This document shows, one piece after another, positions 11,096 to 21,093 of a DNA stretch of 64,000 nucleotides (within the stretch, counting starts at the first letter, position 1; every line of letters starts with the position of its first letter). The DNA comes from Isoetes taiwanensis (lineage: Eukaryota; Streptophyta; Lycopodiopsida; Isoetales; Isoetaceae), in contig JAJEKV010000017.1 in NCBI GenBank assembly GCA_021234155.1, forward strand, positions 16,662,416 to 16,726,415, read 5' to 3'. The notes beneath the pieces were generated by a model. The model did no database searches and was not told the origin of the DNA. It saw only the letters and a list, made by a program, of their open reading frames with translations. The translations under genes and the position numbers were made by a program.

Positions 11096-12163
11096 TTGCA
11101 CTGCGACTCGCATGAAACCAACAAAGCGCCCATAGGCTTCGTATTCATCTCAGCAGATTTCTACAATGGTGGACACTGGATAGCCGCACACATGCGAACT
11201 ACCCACGAAAAATAAAGGGAAAATCCAATTATATCATTTGGACCCCAAAAACAAATACAATGCTAATAGATGAGTGGCTGATGTACCTGCCGAAAGCTTA
11301 TCAGGGATTAAAAACCCGCCCTTTCGGGTTTTCGAGGAAAAACCCTAGTGATAAGCCAACCCGGCAAGGGGCTTAGACAAACGTAAGGCATAGAATCGCT
11401 CCCAAAACCCCGCATGGAGAAGTCAAAAGCGGATGGCGCCAACCCGTACTGCACATCACCAACACAACAAGCGAAAAACATACCAGAGAATAGCATCACC
11501 CAGTCGGTGGAAAAAAGCATCACCCACCAGGTGGAAAAACATGATAAACAGAACTTGTACAAAATATAATAAACAAAGAAGGGGAGGGTGGGTTCAAAGA
11601 GAAAAAGGTCGCTGGAGAGAAGAGGAAGCGCCCGATGAAAGCGTCGATAAAGAACTCCGCATAATAAGTAGCAAACGCCAACCTGAAGAACGGCCCAAAA
11701 CGCGATATGGCGATGCATGCATGCGACGATGCAATGCATGCATGCTCGTCTTTGAGCAAGAATGCCGGTCGCTACGCCGAATCGGCGACATTCTTGCATC
11801 TGCGACGACCGCATGAAACCAACAAAGCGCCCGAATACCAAAGGACTTCCTTAACAAACTAGGATCGAGGACGAAGGTCACAGGATGAAGGCTAAAGGCC
11901 GAAAAGGACAGCAGGAAAGCAACGCCAAATTGGCCAAACCAGGCAGGAAGAAGCCCCTCCCCTGCCTGGAAACAAATCAAAGAGAAAAAGGTACTGCTGA
12001 GAGAAGAGGAAGCGCCAATGAAACGTCGATGAAGAACTCCGCAATAAGTAGCAAATGCTCAACCTGAAGAACGGCCCAAAACGCATGCGATGCATGCATG
12101 CGACGCATGCAATGCATGCATGCTCGTCTTGAGCAAGAATGTCGATTCGCTACGCAAATCGAC
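11096..12163. mobile_element. dimeric TIR/hairpin element, copy 2
   Basis: Same plan as 4750-5789: monomer 1 about 11096-11790, monomer 2 about 11790-12163. Monomers start with TTCTTGCA...GCATGAAACC and end GCATGCTCGTCTT(T)GAGCAA then GAATG, followed by a terminal hairpin (12141-12163, GTCGATT/AATCGAC). The 3' halves (from 11594 and from 11978) repeat each other. The interior matches copy 1 closely, including the long hairpin (11289-11365), while the terminal tips differ from copy 1 but agree within this copy. Numerous frameshifts relative to copy 1 argue against coding. Confidence 0.65.
11289..11365. repeat. long conserved hairpin in dimeric element copy 2
   Basis: Arms GCTTATCA/TGATAAGC and GGG/CCC surround AAAAACCCG/CGGGTTTT with loop CCCTTT. 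The outermost GCCG/CCGGC pairing is shifted relative to copy 1. Structure is kept despite indels. Confidence 0.65.
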
Positions 12164-13380
12164 GACAACGTATAACAAATGTAGGTCCTTAATAGTATCT
12201 TGCAATTGAAGATGGTAGTCATCCCTTTTTTTTAACTATGTCTCCTATGTACTCTCAAATTTCACATTAGTAAGAGTGAGTTCGCTTTCTATATCTATCC
12301 ACCATGACTCTTTCTTAATAAATGAATAACATAGGTCTTACATATTATCTTGCAATTCGAGATGGTAGTCATCTTTTTTGGCTTAACAATGTCTTCCAAG
12401 TAGTCTCAAATTTCACAAGCTTGATGAGACTTCCCTTTTACTAAGTTGATTTCACTTCAATATCTCCACCATGACTATGCCTTAAGCTCTGTCCATCTTG
12501 ACGGTAAAAGAAGAGAATATTCCACCCAAGAATTCTTTGCCTTAACCATGATATAATTTGCAATGGTAAGTCCTTCCACTTTTGTTATTATGTTTCTTAT
12601 AGGATTGTATATCTTCTATTTTTATTTAGGACTAAAGAGTGGAGTCATATGCTATTGCACAATTAAAAGCTTCGATTTGCTTCAGATGAATAGCTTAATG
12701 CATGTTTGATGTTTGGAGCATCATTGTGCATGTATATGAGCTGCTTGACCAACTTTCTATAGTTATTGAGCTGCTTGAACAACTTTCTATAGTTATTTGT
12801 TTTAGGTTCTATGTTGTGTAGCCATGAGCTGCAGGAGTGCGACCATTTAGAGTTTGTAGGTATTGATCTAGAGCAAATTTAGTGTCAAACATGCAATGCT
12901 TCCATAATAAATCTAGTTTATACATGGATTAAATATACTGCCCATCCATTTCTGCAACACTTCTACTTCATGTCTTTACCTTAACGATGAAGCTGACCAA
13001 AGAACTTATGATCCTACATGCATACAATGTTGTCATAGAAATCATCGTAAATAAATGCTTAATATTGTCATTGTATAGGATTTGCAATCTCTGAACTACA
13101 GAACAATCTGTTTCTCTACTGATGTGCTTGCATTTTCCAATTAAATAAGCAGTTTGTTTCCCTTTAGCAAAATATTTTTCTGTATTTCTTATTTAGTAGT
13201 TGTAGCTGGAATACTATTTATTGCTTTGCCTACATAAGGGTGGAGAGTAGTTAATTGCACAAGTGATGATAATTTATGGGAAGACTCTCCAACAATAGTG
13301 TTTGCTAAGATGCAATTTAAGATAAGGACACATTCCTACTTAATGTCACAATTTGCGTTTGTAACATAAATATCTAGCAC
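12164..13380. other. no gene seen
   Basis: AT-rich DNA. A segment around 12285-12310 (TTCTATATCTATCCACCATG) resembles 11050-11080, so flanking DNA near copy 2 is partly duplicated. No coding evidence. Confidence 0.4.
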
Positions 13381-13382
13381 AG

Positions 13383-14480
13383 ATATGGTGATTTAAGACT
13401 ATAGACGATGCTCTAATACAATTGAATGGGTTATTATGGGGTTGGGGGGGGGGGGAAGGGATTTAGAGATTTAATCGAAAAATTAATCAAGTTAGCTTGC
13501 TAGTTGCATTGGTTAAAATATTCCTATTAGGATGTTGAATTATTTTGGTAGAGGTTCAAGTGTTTACATTCCATATTCTAAAACCTTAGGCGAACCCGTA
13601 TAGAGATGGGTCTCCATATTTCATATTCCAAAACCTTAGATGAACCTGTATTTCATATTTCAAGCGCCCCTAGTCATAAATGAGCATAATCAAAACAAGA
13701 GGCGTTCAAAGTCCCCAACATACGAGCTGGGTCATAGGATGGACAAATCCGATGGCTGAGATAGTCCAGAACACATTAGAATATCTAACACAATAACGGG
13801 GGGATTTGATATGGTGATTTAAGACCATAGATGATGTTTCTAAAATAATTGAATGGGTTATTATGGGTTTTTTTTTTTTTTGGGGATATAGATTTAATCA
13901 AGAAATTAAGCAAGTTAGATTGCCGGTTGCATTTTAGGTGCCCCCAGTCATCAATGACCATAATCAAAACGAGAGGGGCCCAGAGTCCCCAATATACGAT
14001 CTGGGACATAGGGTGGACGGGTCCAACGATAGAGAGTCGAGGGCGCACCTCATTTAGAATGTCTTGCACAATAACATGGGGATTTGATATGGTGACCATA
14101 GACAATGGCTTCTAAAACAATTGAAGGAGTTATTATGAGGAGAGAAAAAATATAGATTTAGTCGAATAATTAAGCAAGTTAGCTTGTTGGTTGCATTGGT
14201 TAAAACATTCCTATTAGGATGTTGAATTATTTTGGTAGAGGTTCGAGTCTCCACATTTCATATTTCTGAACCCGTATAGAGATGAGGCCCCGTATTTCAT
14301 ACTCCAAAACCTTAGGTGAACTTGTATTTCATAGTTTAAAATCATAGGCGCCCTCAGTTATAAAGGACTATAATCAAAACGAGATGCGCTCAGTCCCCAA
14401 CATACGATGTGGGCCATAGGATGGACGGATCCTAGGAAGTCCAGGGGTGCATCTCTTTTAGAATATCTCATTAAGATGCA
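13383..14480. repeat. diverged tandem repeat, three copies of about 280-425 bp
   Basis: Units begin with GATATGGTGATTTAAGA-like sequence at about 13386, 13808 and 14087. Each continues TTGAATGGGTTATTATGG (or a variant), ATAGATTTAATC, AAGCAAGTTAG, and ends with AATCAAAACGAGA... CCCCAACATACGA...GGATGGAC. The middle copy lacks about 140 bp present in the others. A G-run (13440-13455) and a T-run (13866-13880) sit at the same place in copies 1 and 2. Confidence 0.7.
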
Positions 14481-14639
14481 TGATAAATTTAAGGATCCGG
14501 GTTCAAATTCATACACGCATGTATCGTTCTTGCATCACCACTTCTAAATAAAACTTGCTTTTTATAAATTAATATTTGAAAAGATTTCCACAATGCTTCT
14601 AATATGGGATTATAGAATAGTGACCACCTCACATTCCAT

Positions 14640-14870
14640 ACTCTAGTATTATAGATAGATAGATAGATAGATAGTATTTTAACGTCACGCCACTAGGCAA
14701 CATCCAACTGGACATGTGACCACATACCACACTACATTGCTGGGTTGGGCCCTGCCCCCAACCACCTTATATTGCGTCTGTTAAGATTTGACCCCCAACA
14801 GTACCGAGTGCGATTCTGGGCGGTCTCGAACTCGAGACCACATTGCTAAGGAACTAGTGTATTCATCCCC
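14640..14870 (-). mobile_element. SINE-like element
   Basis: On the minus strand a box B-like GAGTTCGAGACC lies at about 14828-14840. The 3' end is a simple tail (TATC)n, on the plus strand six GATA units at about 14651-14675. Length of about 230 bp, a tRNA-type promoter box and a simple-repeat tail fit a plant SINE. Box A is not clear, so the 5' end may be truncated. Confidence 0.45.
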
Positions 14871-15639
14871 TATCGAATACATATTGACATATGCACATGC
14901 TAAAGAACATATTCCCACAATGCCCAATGTTAGCATGCACACATTTATAGTTAACCAAAGCTATGAATAAATCTGCTAGAAGATACGATACTAAGATTGT
15001 TTTGCTCAGAGAGCATTCTGAAGCTGTCATACTCAAGATACACTGATGGTACACACTTGTAGATAAAAAGTCCTAATGAAATGTAAATGTATATCCAAGT
15101 ACATCCAACCCTCTGCCCTACTGCTAGTTAATTATAGAATCTTTAATTATAAATCATGTTTTCTTAGCAGTGATGTTTGACAATTTTGTATAACATGCTA
15201 TTTACAATAGAATTGAATTGACTTGAGTTATCGTCCAAATGGATGTCGTATCGCTTTCTTTAAAATGGATGTCGTATCACTTTCTTTATGGTTGTGGTTT
15301 TTATTGTGGCCCTTAGATCGTAGGAGATTCCATAGAATCTGCTAGATCAAAGGTTAGTGCTTTTCCATGCCTTAAACTTCTTGCGCGGATCAATGGTGCA
15401 AAAAGACCACTGCATGCAATATTTTATGCTCTCCTAGCCTCCAGATGCAACATGGATTTCCCAATGGAGTAGAGGCTCCATCCTTGGCCTCATCGCTGCA
15501 TAGGCATTTCGGGCGAGCTCCAAACCAGATCCCGACCCGGATTCTTTGCCCACCATAGACTTATCACTTCTAGAGCGGAAAATGAGGATGGATCCGGAAC
15601 CAAAACCCTTTTGCAATAAGTCTTATCTGGTGCGTTTTT
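14871..15639. other. no gene seen
   Basis: AT-rich intergenic DNA. A short direct repeat AATGGATGTCGTATC occurs near 15238 and 15264. No coding support. Confidence 0.4.
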
Positions 15640-15800
15640 TCCCATAGCAAGCGCATAAGTCAAATTCGACAATTCTCAAACAGCCCAATGTGCTTCAGTT
15701 TCAGCAAATCTGCAAGTCCGGCAAAAAATTTTCCTTCTAAATTATTTTTCCAGAGATGAAGCTCATCTCCAGAGACCCGAACCTGCAAGCACAAGACTAT
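15640..15800 (-). pseudogene. LRR gene fragment
   Basis: Minus-strand translation LHLWKNNLEGKF followed by LADLLKLKHIGLFEN has the L..N.L.G and L..L..L.L..N spacing of plant leucine-rich repeats, about one and a half repeats. No kinase or further repeats adjoin. Probably a fragment of a receptor-like gene. Confidence 0.35.
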
Positions 15801-16355
15801 GGACAATAATGAAGCTACCAATACGCGCTCCATGACTCCATAGGAATCGGCATGCAGATCATGGATCGGAGGTCTAAATATCGCCCAAAAAAAATGCCTT
15901 CCTTCAACCATTGAGAGAGAGTTTAAGCACGAAAAAGAATTCAAGAAATGAAGCTGCTCAAATTTGTCATCAAGTTCCTCAAAACCTGTATTTATATGAC
16001 TTCAATTACAATACTAACTATATCAAAGTCTTACTCCCAACCTTTGTGTGAATACCTTTCAACATATACAAAGGTAATTGTGCAAACTTTATCGTCCAGG
16101 AAAACTCAATTTTTAATACATCTGGAAATAAACTTGAGAATATGATCAAATTGCAAAGAACCTGCTGAATCGATGCCCAGTGCATGCTACAATGCTTTTA
16201 GTCCATAAGGTGTAAAAAATGTAAAATGAGTATTGTGTGTAACGTAAGGTTTTCAAAGGTTTAGAGAATGCATAGTATAGGAATACGTATTTTGCTAATG
16301 GTGGAGGGTAGGGTTTGGTTTTGTGGGTCGAAATGGGACGAACAGCAATGGAATC

Positions 16356-16965
16356 ATGGAGACGAAAGCGGAACCGGAGTTCCAGATGTCCAATTTGAAG
16401 CAGCACGTTGGCAGCTATGCGAGGAGGCCGGCATGCCTTGCATTCATAGGAGCCCTCCCGTTGCAGGTATAGAGTGTAGGTCCGTATCTTCTTCTATCCT
16501 CTGTGTTTTTGAAGTCTTCGTGGGAGTTTTGTGGAGAGAATTTGGACTGTTAAGCTCGAACCTGTCCTGTTTGTTGGAGCTGTCATAGAATTTGCTGCAC
16601 ATGGTTTCCATAATTGATCGTTTTTTGGCTCTTTTCAGATGTTTTGTACATATTTGAAAATGAATGTTGTTTTATAGGCACACAGAGTTGTTTTATCACT
16701 GAGGTCCACCTTAGTTTTAATTCTCAGAATGTCCTGTCCACAAAGGCCGATTCATGTAGGTTTCCATATAGTGCTTATGTGTCTATGTAAACCATTCCTC
16801 CATTTTCAAAGCAATTTTTTCATTCCCTCTATTACTGTGCTCTACAGGATTAACTTGCCCAGTTGAAGTGTCTATTCATTACTATGTTTTCTCTGCAGGA
16901 TTAACTTACCTAGTTGAAGTGTCTATTTATTGCTATGTTTTCTGTTTCAGGTGAACTGGGGCTAG
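16356..16965 (+). CDS. possible tiny two-exon gene, 41 aa
   Basis: Exon 1 at 16356-16466 opens with ATG and encodes 37 residues (METKAEPEFQMSNLKQH... ending FIGALPLQ). It stops exactly at CAG|GTATAG. Exon 2 may be 16951-16965 after TTTCTGTTTCAG, adding V-N-W-G and TAG, with the frame kept. The predicted product has a charged N-terminus and a short hydrophobic C-terminal half, as in small organelle or membrane proteins. I do not recognise the family. Two alternative acceptors (CTACAG and CTGCAG) lie just upstream of the chosen one. Support is only the frame and splice sites. Confidence 0.3.
16848..16950. repeat. duplicated block of about 52 bp ending in splice-acceptor-like sites
   Basis: GGATTAACTT[GA]CC[CT]AGTTGAAG and the following TGTCTATT.ATT.CTATGTTTTCT occur twice in tandem, each preceded by CT[AG]CAG and the second ending in TTTCAG. 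The result is three evenly spaced acceptor-like CAGs. Confidence 0.7.
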
Positions 16966-17214
16966 CTATTCGGAGGAGCTGAGCTCATTGAGTGGAAATG
17001 AAGTTTTTTACTAGCTCATTTGTTGCATAGCTTCAATGGCAGATGTCTCAGTTCATGCTTATGCTGCGCACAAGCTTACATGCATACGCTTTACACATGT
17101 ATGATTTAGCAGGACCTACTAGCTGTAATCCAGATCTGTAGATTCTTGTAATTTCCCTAAGCATGCCACAATAATCTTCTTATATTAAACCAGATGGTCT
17201 TCTCTTTCCTACGG

Positions 17215-17400
17215 GACGGTCTTGAACTGTCCTATGCAATTGTACAGTGTGCCAGCATGCTTATTACCCTTCGGGGCGGGGGGTTTTTTAATCCTGTCAG
17301 TAATATGCTTGCTGCTCTCTTTTTGTTTGGGTCCCATAGGCCAATGGGTCTCCGTGGACGCTAAAAACCTATTCTATTCTATTCTATTCTTTGGAAACGT
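17215..17400 (+). mobile_element. LINE 3' end with (TATTC)n tail
   Basis: The segment CTTTTTGTTTGGGTCCCATA followed by GGCC...GGGTCTCCGTGGACGC and AAAAACC runs into four TATTC units (about 17370-17390). This resembles the 3' untranslated end of plant LINEs, and the simple tail marks the 3' terminus. An inverted repeat lies at 17253-17314. No ORF2 remnant adjoins, so the copy is strongly 5'-truncated. Confidence 0.45.
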
Positions 17401-18775
17401 ATTAATAATGAAGTAGGGTTTAGTTTGATAATTGAGATTGTTTTTAGGGTTAATCTGGCAGAGGGAAGACTTTGTTTACTGCTATAACATAACAGACAAG
17501 GATTAAGGCTAAATGTTCATTTGAACTTCAAGTTTCCATATAGTGCTGATGTGTCTATGTAACCATTCCTCCACTTTCTGGTTGTGGCAACATTCATAGT
17601 AAGAAGTCCTATAGCAATTGCATTGGTGGGAAATGCATTGGAGTTGCATGGAAGGGATTACTTAGTCGCCATTCACGAAGTTAGTACGTCTGTTTTAAGA
17701 AGTGGGGTCTGCCTGCTATGGAAGGGAATTCAACTCCCCTTTGTTGGATGATTTTTTGTGATTGACGTGTATATCAACTTGTGCCAATGGTTCAAAAACC
17801 TTATGGTGAGGTGGAAATGCCAGTTTGACCTCATCATGAATTCAATTGACGGCCTACAATGCACTACAAGGAATAAGCAATGGAATATGACGATCATCAA
17901 TGGCTAGGAATGAGCGATGAGGAATGAGCACATCAAGGAGAATTGAAATAAACTGACAAGAGCTCATTGACAACCAATTAATATGTTTATTTAGTCAATT
18001 ATGAATCGAGGTATATGTGGAGACTTGGTAAATAAACAGGGTAACTGCTGAATGTGTTGCACAATCATGTCTCAGACTGTAATCATCTACATTATCTAAG
18101 ATTATCCTTTAAGATCTAATGTGAATATTCCGGTCCAGTAGTGCATGTAGTCCCTGTACTCTTTTACCAGTTTGCCCGTGAAACAGACCTAGCCCCTTGG
18201 CCTAGGCCGTTGCACCAACACGTTTAACATCTAAGTTAAACATACACGAGACTTATATACATGCTCAATAAAGTATAGTCCCATTGACCAGATAATTACA
18301 TACAAGACCAAACTCATCGGAGTTTGGCATGCTAACAACTCATACTAGCTCAACAAGTCCTCCTTATAAGTCACCGAACTAGACGACTTTGGAAAACACT
18401 CCTGCTGTCGCACCCTCATCCCTAGACTCTCCATTCGAATACTGCATTCTCAGCTCAGGACGTACCCTCTTAAACATACACAAACAATGCAAGGGGGTTA
18501 GTCCACAAGGACTAAGTGGGGAGGAAACATTTCGGGAGCATTCACAACATCAACCACAAAACAATCTAGCATATAACATCCAAGATAAGAAGACAATAGA
18601 TTTTTGCTCCTCCATGCCCCCCGCATTAGTTAGAACTCATACTACAAGCATGTTTACATTCACATCAACCTTCTGTATGTATGCACATATGCCAAGCGTA
18701 ATCCTTGGGTTGCGACCCCAAGGAGACCACTCTCTCCATCTGTACCTACGTACGTACAGGGCTAAACTCATCCAA
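17401..18775. other. no gene seen; possible LTR-like sequence from about 18150
   Basis: 17530-17577 repeats 16759-16806 (TTTCCATATAGTGCT.ATGTG). From about 18390 an open frame of 159 codons on the plus strand looks incidental. The stretch TTGCATTGTTTGTGTATG and a phased run on the minus strand at 18440-18560 resemble plant LTR sequence, but no partner LTR or boundary is visible. Confidence 0.3.
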
Positions 18776-18778
18776 CAG

Positions 18779-18940
18779 GCCATCAGGCCGGATGCGGAGT
18801 CTACACGGCCACCCCACCCCTCCGAAGGTGGGCCGCAAATGCAACATGCCATCCGTCTAGCCATCTAGGCGGATCGCGAGTCTCACGGCCATTCCACCCC
18901 TCCGAAGATGGTCCGTTTGCAATGCAAGATGCAACATCAT
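18779..18940. repeat. tandem duplication, about 79 bp
   Basis: GGCCATC...GGCGGATCGCGAGTCTCACGG-type block at 18859-18940 repeats 18779-18858 with substitutions; both contain CCACCCCTCCGAAG.TGG and TGCAA.ATGCAACAT. Confidence 0.7.
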
Positions 18941-19737
18941 CCATCATGACCTTACAAGATAGCATATCACCAATAACCTTACAGGTTGATCCAATACGAG
19001 ATATCATAGAATCCTCATGCATCTTACTTCCAAGAACAACCATAGAGCAATGCAACACAATAAGGTTCATACCAAGATATTTCATACCCAAGTGACAAAC
19101 ACGTCATTGCACATCTCAAAGCAAGAACGGGAACTCCCTTAACATATAAGCGACCATAACTTTCGTGTAATACCATAATTACACTAATGTTCTAGAGATA
19201 ATTCACATATTCTACTGGAAGCATAGCCAGACAATCATACAATAAAAGAATCTTTGCATAGTGTAAATCTCCACAAGATAGATTTAACTCATAATCTTAC
19301 TGCTATACGTCACCCCTTGCAAGAGACCCATATGCCACAACATAACCATCAACATAGGCAATCCCATTTTAGAGCGATAGGCATGCCTTGCAACCATAGT
19401 TAACCACTAGCAATAATATAAATCTCAGCAAAATAACCCCATATGCAAAGGTCATTACCCATAACACCGTATAGGTTAAATCTTAAGCTCATTCTTAATG
19501 TTTACAGAAATTCCCAAAGCTTGTTAAGGTCAATGTATACTCAAAGGTAGCTTCAAGGTGGCTTCAAGTTGTGTCCCTAACTAGCTAGGCATGCAAAGAT
19601 AAATCTCTAAGGAAGGTTCCATAGTCTCAATAAAAGGTTGAATCAATAATATAAATGCATGGTTCACCTAACTCTTGTATCCCTCTTAAATAAGAGAAGG
19701 TCAAAAGGAATACTTACGCGAAAACAAATCCCGGAGT
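18941..19737. other. no gene seen
   Basis: AT-rich, no motifs. A GGTAGCTTCAAG/GGTGGCTTCAAG short repeat lies near 19545-19570. Confidence 0.35.
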
Positions 19738-19804
19738 TTGGATTCGAACCTGGGTCTATGGCCTAAAAGCCTCAATTACTAACCAACTAGCCTACAAGGC
19801 CTTC
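19738..19804 (-). other. tRNA-like Pol III promoter sequence (SINE head or tRNA pseudogene)
   Basis: Minus strand begins GGCCTTGTAGGCTAGTTGG (box A-like TAGGCTAGTTGG) and carries a perfect box B GGTTCGAATCC about 37 bases later. The T-stem pairs only at its inner two positions and the anticodon arm does not fold well, so it is not a functional tRNA gene. It could be the 5' head of a SINE extending toward lower coordinates. Confidence 0.5.
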
Positions 19805-21093
19805 AATGAACTTAACAGCGAAAGAACTATCAAGAACTGGACTTGCAAACCAAAAAGCCATATCAGAGGATCTCTGTTGCACAGAGACACTGCCGGATTG
19901 GGAACAACATCAAAACTGGCCGGAATGTAGGTGGAACAGGCCGAAATTCATCACAAGGCGGATTCTAAACCAGTTCCAGACTACAGATGTATTTGTCAGC
20001 ATGGCAAGCGAATTTACAAAGAGGTATTCACAATTTCGATCTAGCTGCTATCCCTTAATCCTGCTTCCTTAAAAGCCTTAAATCATGCATCAAAGCCCCA
20101 CCTTAGTTTTTCAGATGGCTTCTGCTTACAATCGATTTGATCATCGTCTCCTTGCTTCAAGCTTCCTTCTCAGCCTTTCGCTTCAAATCCATCTATGCCG
20201 CTTTGCATCCAGCTTCCGATTCTCTTCTCTATTCCTCCTGCAATTCGGCCAGCTCTTCCTCCTCTTATATAAGATCAAATCTCCACATGGCAACTATCCT
20301 GCTGCCAGAGCATCCCGCCAGATGCCCATTCGGCATGCTAGGGTGCCAGATTTTGCACGGCTTCCCTTAATCAGGCAAATTGGGATGTGCAGATATTCGC
20401 AGCACATGCTATGATTTTGGTAGCCCCGCTTTTATGGTGCTCACCAAATTCGAAATGCTAATATAGGACTACAGAATATTTAGATAAGATAAGCTTGCTA
20501 AAAATCATACCCCCAAGGTCACTAGGTTCGTTACAGCCCGCTTTCTTTAGCAAGGGTATGTTTAGCTAAGGCTTTATTCTGCTGTTACAAGAGTGGCTTT
20601 TGTTTCTGCCTGGCAATAAATTCTCTGCTGCAACTAAAGCATGGGAAGCGCATAACATTTATTCATGGAGTTCCAATATTACCTAGATTCATGTCCCTTT
20701 GCTACGCCACTTCCATCTCCATTTCCCCTTATAACACCCTGTATATCATTCCCGTGATATGACTCATTTGGCCAATGCCAGGTTGCTTAATAAGTTTGAG
20801 ACATTTGATAAACTTGCTTGAAATAAAAATAAGTTGCAACATATCCTAAACCAACGAGGATATATTACAAAAAGAGGCATCCAGAGGCTTACCATCCCTT
20901 CAGCAGATGTGGACTCTGAATACAATATGCACAAACTACAGTAGTGGATAGCCATGAGCAGCTAGATTTCTAGCACAATGCGTTGCTTCCTTCTACAACC
21001 GGAGTTGTTTCCGTAAACTGATTTCTTTTATTACATAAGTGCATTTACAATAATGGAACAGCTATGCAGTTACAATATAATAGGTGGTTCAAC
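19805..21093. other. no coding gene; 3' flank of LRR gene
   Basis: No supported ORF. An imperfect inverted repeat (GCTAAAAATCATACCC near 20497 against GGGTATGTTTAGC near 20555) may be a small fold-back. The part next to 21094 is the likely 3' untranslated region of the minus-strand LRR gene. Confidence 0.35.

Noticed and set aside
18389-18868. 159-codon open frame on the plus strand
   Set aside because: Covers a tandem duplication, has no motif, and an opposite-strand frame is open too.
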